Origin: Jiella flava | GTDB lineage: Bacteria; Pseudomonadota; Alphaproteobacteria; Rhizobiales; Rhizobiaceae | Assembly: GCF_017349315.1 (NCBI RefSeq) | Contig: NZ_JAFMPP010000022.1 | Coordinates: forward strand, 1 to 47,338 | Direction of reading: 5' to 3' | DNA: 47,338 bases | In this document: positions 38,248 to 47,338 of the stretch, one piece after another | How positions within the stretch are numbered: the stretch's first letter is position 1 | Layout of the letters: each line of letters starts with the position of its first letter | Position numbers and translations under genes: made by a program | Notes under the pieces: generated by a model | The model's input: only the letters and a program-made list of their open reading frames with translations | The model's database searches: none | Told to the model about the DNA's origin: nothing

Positions 38248-38823
38248 ATGCCGAAACGTACGCTTCTCGCTTTCGCCGCGCTGCTCGCGACGCCGCTGCC
38301 GGCCTTCGCCCATTTCAACCCCGCCGAGCATGGATCGCTGCTCGCCGGCTTGTCGCACCCGCTGACTGGGCTCGATCATATCGTCGTGATGTTGCTCGTC
38401 GGTGTCTGGGCCGCGACCTTCAGGGGCGCCGGCCGCTTGGTCATTCCGGCCGCCTTCTTGGTGATGATGCTGGCCGGTTTCGCGCTGGCGATGGCCGGCG
38501 TGTCGCTGCCCTTCGTCGAGCCGACCATCCTCGCATCCGTCGTTGCCATCGGCCTGCTGGTCGCTCTGGCGGTTCGCGTGCCGAGCCTTGCCGCCGTCGC
38601 CATCGTCGGGATCTTCGCGGTCTTCCACGGCCATGCCCACGGTTCGGAACTCGGCGCCGCCGGCGCTCTGTCCTTCGCCTGCGGCTTTGCCGCCGCAACC
38701 GCCGCGCTGCATGGGGCAGGGCTCTGGCTCGGCTCGCAGGCCGTGCGCCACGCCCGGCCGATCGCGATTCGCGCCGTCGGCTGGGCCGGAGCCGCCACCG
38801 GCCTGTTGCTCTTTGCTGCCTGA
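38248..38823 (+). CDS. ureJ: HupE/UreJ-family nickel or cobalt permease-like protein
   Basis: HupE/UreJ proteins are inner membrane metal permeases, thought to bring nickel in for hydrogenase or urease. The 191-residue product has a signal sequence (MPKRTLLAFAALLATPLPAF) and about six membrane helices. The family metal motif HPLTGLDHIVVMLLVGVWA is at about residues 37-55, and HGHAHGSELG is the second histidine block (about 130-139). Start ATG 38248 follows AGGGG. It lies just before ureB, so nickel supply for urease is the natural role. Confidence 0.9.
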   Translation: MPKRTLLAFAALLATPLPAFAHFNPAEHGSLLAGLSHPLTGLDHIVVMLLVGVWAATFRGAGRLVIPAAFLVMMLAGFALAMAGVSLPFVEPTILASVVAIGLLVALAVRVPSLAAVAIVGIFAVFHGHAHGSELGAAGALSFACGFAAATAALHGAGLWLGSQAVRHARPIAIRAVGWAGAATGLLLFAA

Positions 38824-38936
38824 TCGGCTTCGGTAGATCTTGCGTCGGCGCGTGTCGGCGCAGGATCGGGATGCCTGTCGAGGCGCGGCGCGTGTCCACG
38901 CTGCGGGCCGTGCCCGCCTGATTGAGGAGATCGCGG

Positions 38937-39242
38937 ATGATTCCTGGTGAGGTCATGACCGAAGACGGCGAGCTGACGCTGAATGCGGGGCAGGAGGCTC
39001 TGGTCCTCACCGTCAGCAACAGCGGCGACCGGCCAATCCAGGTCGGCAGCCACTACCATTTCGCCGAGACCAACCCGGCCCTCCAGTTCGACCGGCAGGC
39101 GGCTCACGGCATGCGCCTCGACATTGCCGCTGGAACCGCGGTGCGCTTCGAGCCGGGGCAGACCCGTGAGGTCAATCTCATCGCGCTGCGCGGGGCTCGA
39201 AAAGTCTTTGGCTTCAATGCCAAGGTGATGGGCGGCCTCTGA
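38937..39242 (+). CDS. ureB: urease subunit beta
   Basis: UreB is a structural subunit of urease, which hydrolyses urea to ammonia and CO2. The 101-residue protein begins [20 protein letters not shown] and carries [20 protein letters not shown] and [17 protein letters not shown], both family hallmarks. Start ATG 38937 follows GAGGAGA; an upstream in-frame start adds five residues only. It is 113 bases after ureJ. A ureA gene, normally directly upstream, is absent, and ureC is separated by two reverse-strand genes. Confidence 0.96.
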   Translation: MIPGEVMTEDGELTLNAGQEALVLTVSNSGDRPIQVGSHYHFAETNPALQFDRQAAHGMRLDIAAGTAVRFEPGQTREVNLIALRGARKVFGFNAKVMGGL

Positions 39243-39250
39243 CGGCCGCC
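39231..39250. terminator. hairpin at the end of ureB
   Basis: GGCGGCC (39231-39237) and GGCCGCC (39244-39250) form a perfect 7-base stem over the ureB stop. It lies between ureB and a converging gene and could act in both directions. If it stops transcription, ureB and ureC would need separate promoters. Confidence 0.45.
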
Positions 39251-39280
39251 TCCGCCGCTGGTCGCGACGCCTTTGGGGCG

Positions 39281-39724
39281 TCAATTGCCGGCGGCATCCG
39301 GTGTCGCGCTTGGCGCGGCTTCCAGACCCGAGCGGATTGCACTGAGGTCGATGCCGACCTTTGGCGTCGGGAGGCGCGGCATTCGGGTCGGTTCCGGCGC
39401 GAGCTGCGCTGAACCGTAGGACTGCCCGCTCGCGTCGCCGGCGATGCCGAGCGTGTTGGTGGCGCTGGTACCGATGTTTCCGGAGCGCGAATAGGCGTCG
39501 ACATTTGAGCTGTTGATCGTCGCCGAGCCCTCGGTGGCGCGCAGCTGTGTCGAAGACGGCGAGGCGTTGTCGCCGGATCCAACGCTGCCGGTCGGAGAGC
39601 CGGAGCTGGTCGTCGTGCTCCCGGACGAGATCACCGGAGAGGTCGTTTGCGCCCATGCCGGCCCCATCACAGTGAAGGCCGGAAGCAGGGCTGCGGCGAA
39701 GAGCGGTAACAAAATGGCCCGCAT
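39281..39724 (-). CDS. exported Ser/Thr/Gly-rich hypothetical protein
   Basis: The 147-residue product starts MRAILLPLFAAALLPAFTVM and has a signal peptide cleaved probably after PAWA (about residue 25). The mature part opens with a low-complexity stretch (SSGSTTTSSGSPTGSVGSGD) and ends with a proline-rich segment before VGIDLSAIRSGLEAA. No family is recognised. The minus-strand ATG at 39724 follows GGAG at 8 bases. It lies between ureB and ureC but on the opposite strand. Confidence 0.6.
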   Translation of the reverse strand: MRAILLPLFAAALLPAFTVMGPAWAQTTSPVISSGSTTTSSGSPTGSVGSGDNASPSSTQLRATEGSATINSSNVDAYSRSGNIGTSATNTLGIAGDASGQSYGSAQLAPEPTRMPRLPTPKVGIDLSAIRSGLEAAPSATPDAAGN

Positions 39725-39835
39725 CGGATCGTCTCCATGGCAGGGATGCCCGCTTCGATATCGAAGCAGAATGGTCAGTTCACCTCAAGAATTCAATGAC
39801 AAGGGCGGAAGTTCCATTGCCGAACGGGTCCTTCA

Positions 39836-40261
39836 TCACCGGTGCGGCGGCGTTTGGGACCGATGGCCGAGCGACCGCCCGCGAGCAACGCCGCTGGCGC
39901 CGATCGCATTCGGCCCGCCGCGGGCGAAATCCTCGGCGGCATCGGGACTGAGGCGGGCGTCGCCGTCACGCGCGGCGCGCTCGGCCTCGCCAAAACCGCT
40001 CGCACCGCGCGGTACCTTCGGATGCAGATAGCTGTTGTCGTAGGGGCGGCCATAAGCGCGCTCTTCGACCGTGTCGCCGAAGATTTTGGCGTTCGGAATA
40101 CCCTTCCGCTTGATCACGGGCGCGCCGCCGATGCGCTGTCCCGCCATCGATGAGCCGGGAACGCTGATGCCGGGGCCGGGATCATAGGGCTGCGCGACGG
40201 CCGGCAACGGCAGAGCGATCAGGGCGACAAAGGCGATCAGGCGGCGAATGGCGGTCTCCAT
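39836..40261 (-). CDS. exported hypothetical protein
   Basis: The 141-residue product starts METAIRRLIAFVALIALPLP with a signal peptide ending near AVAQ (about residue 24). The mature part has RIGGAPVIKRKGIPNAKIFG and a charged, glycine-rich tail. No family is recognised. A TTG 10 codons upstream is possible but would put charged and polar residues in front of the signal. It is divergent from ureC, whose start is 190 bases away, and is transcribed toward ureB together with the gene at 39281. Confidence 0.6.
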   Translation of the reverse strand: METAIRRLIAFVALIALPLPAVAQPYDPGPGISVPGSSMAGQRIGGAPVIKRKGIPNAKIFGDTVEERAYGRPYDNSYLHPKVPRGASGFGEAERAARDGDARLSPDAAEDFARGGPNAIGASGVARGRSLGHRSQTPPHR

Positions 40262-40450
40262 CAAAGGCGAGCTGGGGGCGCTGGCCGTCAAAATCAGGGC
40301 CGGGCCTGGCTCCAGATCTCCTGAAAGCTAGTGCGAGGCTTTGATCGCGTGAAGACAAGCTTTCGCGACCGACTTATGCTGAACCGGTTGCGTTGCGGTT
40401 TTGCCTGGCGCCATTCTCGATCCATCGCCGGCTTTCACGAGAGAGACGTT

Positions 40451-42163
<1,713 letters not shown>

Positions 42164-42498
42164 AGGCCGATGTGATCGACCCGATCGGCATCGATGGCTG
42201 TGACGGCCATGATGACGGCTTGATCGAGCCATCGGCCCTGTCGGGAATGGCGGCGTGGTTGGCCGTTCGGGCACGGCAGCGGTCCGTGCCGCTCCGTCGG
42301 CTGCGCCCTTGGCATTTGCAACAAAACCCGATGGCCGTCTTTCGTTGGCGCGACCGGCGCACTACCTTGCCGATGCCGTCGACTCAATCCGAGCGCGCGT
42401 CCTGTGTGCGTCTTATCGGACGCCCGGCGCGCGAAGTCTGCGCGGCCACCGGTTCGGATCGGGCGGCCGGCGGTGATTTGAACCGGAAAGGACTGTCA
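42164..42498 (+). other. 335-base gap inside the urease operon
   Basis: No supported gene lies between ureC and ureE. The ureE frame stays open upstream to 42172, but the translated part does not look like UreE and there is no Shine-Dalgarno. I see no strong hairpin. In many rhizobia this gap is short, so it may be a decayed small gene. Confidence 0.4.
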
Positions 42499-42942
42499 AT
42501 GATCGTTGGGACGTCGGTCGTGCAGCGCGGCGAATGGACAGAGGCGGCCGATACCATCACGCTCGACGAACAGGCGCGCCATCGCCGGCGTATGGCAATG
42601 GTCTCCGACGGTGGCATCGCCTTCCTGCTCGACCTGCCGGACGCGGTGCTCTTGCGTGACGGCGACGGCATTCAACTCGACAACGGCCAGCTGATCTGCG
42701 TCAAGGCCAAGCCCGAGCCGCTCTACGAAATCCGTGCCCGCGAAGGCGCGCATCTGGCCGTACTCGCGTGGCAGATCGGCAATCGCCATCTGCCGGCTCA
42801 GATCTTTGCCGACCGTTTGCTCATTCGTCGCGATCCGGTGATCCACGAGATGCTGATCGGGTTGGACGCGACGATCGTGGAGGTCGAGGCCGCCTTCGAT
42901 CCGGAGGGCGGCGCCTATCACGGCCATCATCATGCCGGCTGA
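42499..42942 (+). CDS. ureE: urease accessory protein UreE
   Basis: UreE is a dimeric nickel metallochaperone that passes nickel to UreG and the urease apoprotein. The 147-residue protein has the N-terminal UreE domain with LDEQARHRRRMAMVSDGGIA, the nickel-binding domain with LAWQIGNRHLPAQIF, whose histidine is the interface ligand, and a short histidine tail YHGHHHAG (residues 140-147). Start ATG 42499 follows AAAGGA. ureF starts 10 bases after its stop. Confidence 0.95.
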   Translation: MIVGTSVVQRGEWTEAADTITLDEQARHRRRMAMVSDGGIAFLLDLPDAVLLRDGDGIQLDNGQLICVKAKPEPLYEIRAREGAHLAVLAWQIGNRHLPAQIFADRLLIRRDPVIHEMLIGLDATIVEVEAAFDPEGGAYHGHHHAG

Positions 42943-42951
42943 GGCGGCGCG

Positions 42952-43665
42952 TTGACAGGCGGCGACCAGGCCAGGCTGAGCGCAGGCGGCCTTACGGCGG
43001 GCGCGGTGGACGGCAGTCTCACCACGCTGCTCAGCCTGTTCTCGGCGGCCTTTCCGATCGGCAGCTTTGCTTATTCCCACGGGATCGAGGCGGCGGTCGC
43101 CGATGGGCGGCTGCGCGATGCAGATGCAGTCCGCGATTGGATCTCGGTACTGGTCTCGCGCGGTAGCGGCTGGAACGATTTTGTCCTTTTCGCGCAGGCG
43201 TATCGGGCAACCCGGCTTGGCGACGCCGTGGCGCTCGGCGAACTCGCGGCGCTGGCGACGGCCTTGGCGGGCAGCGCCGAACGGCGTGACGAAACGCTGC
43301 GGTTGGGCGAGGCCTATCACGCTGCCGCGCGGCCCTGGAGCGAGGCGCCGTTGCTGCTTGACGATCGGCTGCCGCTGCCGATCGCGGTTGGTGGTGTCGC
43401 TGCGGTTGTCGGCTTGCCGCTCACCGACGCTGCGACCGCCCATGCGCATAATTTCGTCAGCGCACTGGTGTTCGCCGCCGTCCGGCTGGTGCCGCTCGGC
43501 CAGAGCGCCTGGGTGCCGATCCTGCGCGATCTCGGCCCGGTGATCACCGCCTCGGGCGCGCGGGCTGCCGAAGCGACGCTGGACGATCTGGGCTCGGCCG
43601 CTTTAGTCTCGGACATTGCTGCGATGCGGCACGAAACGCTCGGCACGAGGCTCTTTCGCTCATGA
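42952..43665 (+). CDS. ureF: urease accessory protein UreF
   Basis: UreF works with UreD/H and UreG in the complex that activates urease. The 237-residue protein is all helical, with the conserved [15 protein letters not shown] near the N-terminus (about residues 32-46), [20 protein letters not shown] in the middle, and the flexible C-terminal [18 protein letters not shown] used for contacts. The start is TTG 42952, with a weak purine stretch upstream; later starts would still keep the core. The stop overlaps the ureG ATG by 4 bases (ATGA). Confidence 0.93.
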   Translation: MTGGDQARLSAGGLTAGAVDGSLTTLLSLFSAAFPIGSFAYSHGIEAAVADGRLRDADAVRDWISVLVSRGSGWNDFVLFAQAYRATRLGDAVALGELAALATALAGSAERRDETLRLGEAYHAAARPWSEAPLLLDDRLPLPIAVGGVAAVVGLPLTDAATAHAHNFVSALVFAAVRLVPLGQSAWVPILRDLGPVITASGARAAEATLDDLGSAALVSDIAAMRHETLGTRLFRS

Positions 43666-44294
43666 CGCTCAGACATGGCCCTTTGCGGGTCGGAATCGGC
43701 GGGCCGGTCGGCTCCGGCAAGACCACGCTGACGGAGAAGCTGTGCAAGGCGGCGCGCGAGTGCTGGTCGATCGGGGTCGTCACCAACGACATCTACACGC
43801 GTGAGGACGCGGACGCCTTGGTCCGGATGCAGGCGCTGGCGGCGGACCGGATCATCGGCGTCGAGACCGGCGGCTGTCCGCACACGGCGATCCGCGAGGA
43901 CGCCTCGCTCAATCTCGCCGCCATCCGTGAACTCAACCGGCGATACGGGGATCTCGATCTGGTCCTCGTCGAATCCGGCGGCGACAATCTCGCGGCGACC
44001 TTTTCGCCCGACCTCGTGGATCTCTCGATCTATGTGATCTCGGTCTGCCAGGGCGATGACATTCCGCGGAAAGGCGGCCCGGCGATCACCCGCTCCGATC
44101 TCCTCCTCGTCAACAAGACCGATCTCGCCCCGTATGTCGGCGCCGATCTGCAACGCATGCGGGCCGACGCCGAACGCGGCCGCGGGGCGTTGCCGACGAT
44201 CTTTACCGATCTTTCGCGGGGACAGGGCGTTGGCGACATCATCCGGTTCATCGCCGACACGGGCGGTTTGCCGCGGATCGACGCCGCTGCTTGA
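43662..44294 (+). CDS. ureG: urease accessory GTPase UreG
   Basis: UreG is a GTPase whose hydrolysis drives nickel insertion into urease. The 210-residue protein has the P-loop [10 protein letters not shown] (residues 13-22), [11 protein letters not shown], the nickel-binding CPH in [29 protein letters not shown], and the guanine-recognition [10 protein letters not shown]. It starts at ATG 43662 within the end of ureF, so the two are translationally coupled. It is the last urease gene; ureD is not in the window. Confidence 0.97.
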   Translation: MTLRHGPLRVGIGGPVGSGKTTLTEKLCKAARECWSIGVVTNDIYTREDADALVRMQALAADRIIGVETGGCPHTAIREDASLNLAAIRELNRRYGDLDLVLVESGGDNLAATFSPDLVDLSIYVISVCQGDDIPRKGGPAITRSDLLLVNKTDLAPYVGADLQRMRADAERGRGALPTIFTDLSRGQGVGDIIRFIADTGGLPRIDAAA

Positions 44295-44496
44295 GCGTCC
44301 GGCGGTCGCTGCGCCAAGGCGATCGGGTCCGCCATTGCCGGTGACGCGCTGCGCGGACCGCGCCGCCGAAAGCGCGTCCATCCCGCCGTGGCGACGGCGT
44401 GAGCACGCCATGGTCTTGGCGCCGATTCGGTCGAACGAGACGATGGCATCGAGGCGAAAGGGATGGGCGCTTCAGCGGCGGTGGGCAGCGTGTGCG

Positions 44497-45087
44497 TCAG
44501 CCGGACTGGCGGGCGGGCGGCAAGGCCGCTTGGGCGTCGATAAGGTGCTGGGCGATCGCGCGGTTCAATCCGGTGGCGATGGTTTGCAGGCGGGCGCGGT
44601 TGACGCCGAAGTCGCCGCGGCCGATCAGCGAGCGAGAATAGAGTTCGAGCGCCGTGCGGCCGTCATGGGTCGGCATGGCGCGGGCGTCGAGCGTATCGGG
44701 AAACCGGAAGATCGCCGAGCGAAAGACATAGCGGCGATAGGCGGCGTCGAAGCGGCGGTCGACCCTTTTGGCCGATCCCATCGTCACGATCAGCGCGTCG
44801 AGCCGAACCATCAGCGTTGCCGGGGAGACGGCAAAGAGCGGCAGGACGATATCGACGGGCTGGCTGCAGAGGTTGGGTGAGCAGGCGAGCGCGTCGTTCG
44901 GAGCACTGCGGCGCTGCAGGCTGGCGAAATCGATCGGGCCTTGATCGGCCGGTCCGGCGGCCCAGCGCCAGACCCTGGCCGGGCCGATGGCGAAGAAGCC
45001 GGCCGTGGCGACGACGACACCGCCGCACAAAAGCAAGCTGACTTGCCGAAGGCGGCGATGGCGGGGCGCAGGTTCAAGGGGCGGCAT
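44497..45087 (-). CDS. DUF1499-family protein
   Basis: The 196-residue product has an N-terminal membrane helix (about 14-34) and then the DUF1499 pattern: RSAPNDALACSPNLCSQPVD, a middle with VFRSAIFRFPDTLDARAM, and the end YSRSLIGRGDFGVNRARLQT. DUF1499 proteins have no proven function; some are exported or membrane anchored. Here the single helix suggests an inner membrane protein with its domain outside. It converges on ureG, with 200 bases between in which I see nothing. Confidence 0.75.
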   Translation of the reverse strand: MPPLEPAPRHRRLRQVSLLLCGGVVVATAGFFAIGPARVWRWAAGPADQGPIDFASLQRRSAPNDALACSPNLCSQPVDIVLPLFAVSPATLMVRLDALIVTMGSAKRVDRRFDAAYRRYVFRSAIFRFPDTLDARAMPTHDGRTALELYSRSLIGRGDFGVNRARLQTIATGLNRAIAQHLIDAQAALPPARQSG

Positions 45088-45395
45088 CGGCTATTCCCAT
45101 CGCGATGAGATGACAGCCCGGATCCGGCGCCTCGACCCGCGGGCTTCGACCAATAGGACGGTGCCACCGCCGGACAAACCGCAGCACGCCGGGCAGGGCA
45201 GGCAGACCGGACCGACGGACCGCTGCTTAGCGTCAATCAGATAGCGCACCGTGCAGCCTCGTGGACGCACGGCGAACTGGGATCGGATATGCCATCCTCT
45301 TGCGCCCCGCTGCAACACGCTTCGTCTTGCCGTGCCGCCGCAGATGGGTTAGGGGGATGCTCAGCCAATCAGGCGGCCCCCTTGCGCCGCCCCGG
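45088..45395. other. 308-base interval with no supported gene
   Basis: This stretch runs from the start of the DUF1499 gene to the tRNA-Arg half copy. A minus-strand frame with several cysteines is open, but it has no family match and no clear start signal. The promoters of the DUF1499 gene and of the tRNA must be here. Confidence 0.4.
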
Positions 45396-45436
<41 letters not shown>

Positions 45437-45687
45437 CTGATGTCAAGGGTGTTCTGTGAGTGAGTAACTGAAGAAAGGTTCGTGAAAACAGTAGCTTGAG
45501 TGATCTTGCAAGCGCCGCCAAACCCCGAAGATTTTTCGCGTAAGCACCGCGTAAGCAGTTTTCGGAGAACGGGGGCGGAACAGCGGGTAGCGGGGCGTAG
45601 TTGCCCGGCGACCGCGATGCAGGACTGGTTTGTGAAGGCCGAATCCGTTGACCCTCATGGGTCGGTCGGGCTAGGCGAAATTGAGAT
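45437..45687. other. accessory spacer between the two tRNA-Arg copies
   Basis: The first 100 bases are visibly less GC-rich than the core genome (for example AGTAACTGAAGAAAGG). A short minus-strand frame exists here, but its product matches nothing. GCGTAAGCACCGCGTAAGC (45538-45556) contains the tandem unit GCGTAAGC twice, 11 bases apart. No integrase fragment could be recognised. Confidence 0.35.
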
Positions 45688-45764
45688 GCACCCGTAGCTC
45701 AGCTGGATAGAGCGCCACCCTCCGAAGGTGGAGGCCACACGTTCGAATCGTGTCGGGTGCGCCA
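45688..45764 (+). tRNA. tRNA-Arg (anticodon CCG)
   Basis: This is a 77-base cloverleaf with acceptor stem GCACCCG/CGGGTGC, D-arm with AGCTCAGCTGGATAGAGC, anticodon stem CCACC/GGTGG with loop CTCCGAA (CCG at 45722-45724), T-arm ACACG-TTCGAAT-CGTGT, discriminator G and encoded CCA (45762-45764). It reads CGG codons. A truncated copy of its 5' half lies 292 bases upstream, and accessory DNA follows its 3' end. Confidence 0.96.
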
Positions 45765-45920
45765 ACCTCCCTAGATGTGCGCCTTGTGGCGCCAGTCGGA
45801 TTAGGTTGGCTGAGGGCTCGAAGATGTCGAGCCAGCCCACTTTCTCGTCCTGTCGTGCTTCCAACCGCCCGCGCCTGCGGACGCATCCTCATGCCGGCAG
45901 CCTTGAATTAGCCGCGCTCG

Positions 45921-45952
45921 CTATTAAGATATATGGCATTATGCTTTAATAG
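45921..45952 (+). promoter_or_regulatory. inverted repeat at the fic promoter
   Basis: CTATTAA (45921-45927) and TTAATAG (45946-45952) are perfect 7-base arms around an AT-rich 18-base spacer containing ATATATGGCATTATG. The block is strikingly AT-rich against its surroundings and ends 27 bases before the preferred fic start. It could be an operator for the winged-helix end of the Fic protein or a promoter. Function is inferred. Confidence 0.5.
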
Positions 45953-45978
45953 TGATGAGGCTAATTAAAGGATCGCGC

Positions 45979-47154
45979 GTGGCGGACGGAGAGAACCAAA
46001 GGCTCGGCGCCTATGTCGAAACGAGCGCGGGAGGCGAGCGCGTGCGCGCCTATGTGCCTGCCCCGCTGCCGCCGAAGCCGCCGCTCGAACTCGGACGGTT
46101 CATGCAGGTCTACGAACGCGCCATCGCCGCGGTCGGGCGCCTCGACGGCGTGACGACGATCCTGCCCTCGACGCCTTTGTTCCTCTACATGTACGTCCGC
46201 AAGGAAGCCCTGCTGTCCTCACAGATCGAGGGGACGCAATCCTCGCTTTCCGATCTGCTTCTGTTCGAAAATCACGAGGCGCCGGCGGTCGAACTCGACG
46301 ACGTCACCGAGGTCTCGAACTACGTCGCGGCGATCGAGCACGGCGTCTCCCGGATGCGCGGCGGATTTCCCCTCTCGCTCCGGCTGATCCGCGAAATGCA
46401 CGCGATCCTGCTCAAGTCGGGACGAGGCGCCGCGAAGCAACCGGGCGAGTTCCGCCGCTCGCAGAACTGGATCGGCGGAACCCGGCCCGGCAACGCCCTG
46501 TTCGTGCCGCCGCCGCCCAATCGACTGGACGAATGCCTCGATGCGCTCGAGCGCTTCCTGCACAGCGAGGATGCGGCGCTGCCCCCGCTCATCCGAGCGG
46601 GCCTCGCCCACGTTCAGTTCGAGACGATCCACCCTTTTCTCGACGGCAACGGGCGCCTGGGTCGGCTGCTCATCACGCTGATCCTGTGCGAGGCGGGGGT
46701 GCTACGCGAGCCGATCCTCTATCTCAGCCTGTTTCTAAAGTCGCGGCGCGACGACTATTACCGGCTCTTGCAGGAGGTCCGCCAGGCCGGGACGTGGGAG
46801 ACCTGGATGGAGTTCTTCCTCACCGGCGTCGCGGAGACCGCTGAACAAGCCTCCGCGACGGCGCGCGATCTGATCGCCATGTTCGATGCTCACCGACAGC
46901 AGATCGCCGGCCTCGGCCGCGCGGCCCCATCCGCGCTCCGTGTCCACGAATTGATGCAAGCCAGCCCGATCGTCACCATCCAGACTGTCTCCGAGAAACT
47001 CGCCGTCTCTTTCCCGACCGCCAGCACGGCGCTGGAAAACCTCGCCAAGATCAACGTCGTGCGCGAGACCACGGGACGGCAACGCGGCCGGATCTACGCG
47101 TATTCGGACTATCTGGCCTTGCTCGATCGCGGCACGGATCCGTTGCCGGCATGA
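45979..47154 (+). CDS. Fic family protein, class II, with C-terminal winged helix
   Basis: Fic enzymes usually transfer AMP from ATP to target proteins. The 391-residue product has an inhibitory helix motif SSQIEGT (residues 80-86) before the core, which makes it class II; its glutamate blocks ATP until relieved. The catalytic motif HPFLDGNGRLGR (218-229) is complete, and the flap region PGEFRRSQNWIGG is present. The end (about 315-380) is a winged-helix domain with VSEKLAVSFPTASTALENLA, so it may bind DNA, perhaps its own promoter. GTG 45979 has AAAGGA at 7 bases; GTG 45952 and ATG 45955 are also in frame. It stands in accessory DNA after tRNA-Arg, and the target is unknown. Confidence 0.92.
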   Translation: MADGENQRLGAYVETSAGGERVRAYVPAPLPPKPPLELGRFMQVYERAIAAVGRLDGVTTILPSTPLFLYMYVRKEALLSSQIEGTQSSLSDLLLFENHEAPAVELDDVTEVSNYVAAIEHGVSRMRGGFPLSLRLIREMHAILLKSGRGAAKQPGEFRRSQNWIGGTRPGNALFVPPPPNRLDECLDALERFLHSEDAALPPLIRAGLAHVQFETIHPFLDGNGRLGRLLITLILCEAGVLREPILYLSLFLKSRRDDYYRLLQEVRQAGTWETWMEFFLTGVAETAEQASATARDLIAMFDAHRQQIAGLGRAAPSALRVHELMQASPIVTIQTVSEKLAVSFPTASTALENLAKINVVRETTGRQRGRIYAYSDYLALLDRGTDPLPA

Positions 47155-47212
47155 CGCGCCGGGGGGAAATCGAAACCAAACGCAACGTATATCGAGATGG
47201 AGGCGAACAGGG

Positions 47213-47338
47213 TGTCAATGACCACTGAATCGGGACCCTCTATTTTCATCTAAAAAGGACCCCGGTTTTGGGGATGATGAAGGGCACGGCGGATAGCGCC
47301 CGATCAGGCGGAGCTGGTCAGGGTTGCACAGCCTGATC
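47213..47338 (+). mobile_element. possible terminal region of an IS21-family element (cut by window edge)
   Basis: From TGTCAATG the sequence carries spaced GGACCC units (ATCGGGACCC, AAAAAGGACCCC) and TTTTGGGGATGATGAAGGGC, a style I associate with IS21-family ends, which hold repeated transposase-binding sites. No istA reading frame is reached; the frame from ATG near 47275 stops after about 20 codons. GATCAGGC (47302-47309) and GCCTGATC (47331-47338) form a perfect 8-base inverted repeat at the very edge. The family call is from memory of such ends and is tentative. Confidence 0.35.

Noticed and set aside
45443-45658. Minus-strand frame of 71 codons between the two tRNA-Arg copies, considered as an integrase remnant
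   Set aside because: No integrase motif (such as the R-H-R-Y residues) can be seen and the composition does not look coding.
45655-45892. Minus-strand frames containing DTIRTCGLHLRRVALYPAELR
   Set aside because: They are translations across the tRNA-Arg(CCG) gene and are not real proteins.

Overview
The window reads as a GC-rich alphaproteobacterial chromosome, most likely from the order Hyphomicrobiales (Rhizobiales). The taxonomic signal comes from gene identity and order: popZ directly before valS, recG divergent from sdhE-mfd, the run tlpA / argH / lptM-like lipoprotein / lysA / TIGR02302-family protein, an etfB-etfA-hbd cluster, and a palindromic intergenic repeat of the kind common in this order. 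The species cannot be named from the sequence alone.

Layout. 1-2505 is accessory DNA: the right end of an IS3-family element, a short chimeric reading frame running out of it, a two-module palindromic repeat, a small gene with a probable frameshift, and an apparently intact IS5-family element. It stops at the 3' end of a tRNA-Arg(ACG) gene on the minus strand. About 3.1-37.3 kb is a housekeeping block: cell-wall recycling and amino-sugar supply (anmK, glmU, glmS), a PCMT-family methyltransferase, a TolC-type outer membrane channel, the polar organiser PopZ with ValRS, a CcdA-type reductase, DUF502, glutaminase, an SDR, recG, sdhE and mfd. It continues with a DMT exporter, a HIG1-type membrane protein, a cobalamin adenosyltransferase, ETF beta and alpha, 3-hydroxybutyryl-CoA dehydrogenase, a lone AbrB-like antitoxin, TlpA, argH, a small lipoprotein, lysA and a large TIGR02302 protein.

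About 38.2-44.3 kb is a urease locus: hupE/ureJ-like permease, ureB, ureC, ureE, ureF, ureG. ureA and ureD are not in the window, and two reverse-strand genes for small exported proteins sit between ureB and ureC. Urease hydrolyses urea to ammonia and carbon dioxide; UreE, UreF and UreG insert nickel, and the HupE/UreJ protein probably brings nickel in. A DUF1499 protein follows.

45.4 kb to the end is accessory again. A 5'-half copy of tRNA-Arg(CCG) precedes an intact tRNA-Arg(CCG) by about 290 bases. After that come a class II Fic protein with a probable operator at its start, and what looks like one end of an IS21-type element at the right edge.

The core is therefore bracketed by two tRNA-Arg genes, each of which marks a switch to mobile or accessory DNA. 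I did not find a convincing new multi-gene system. The leads most worth checking are the split urease locus with missing subunits, the duplicated tRNA-Arg half next to fic, the GANTC cluster in front of popZ, and the strongly structured leader in front of the HupE/UreJ gene.
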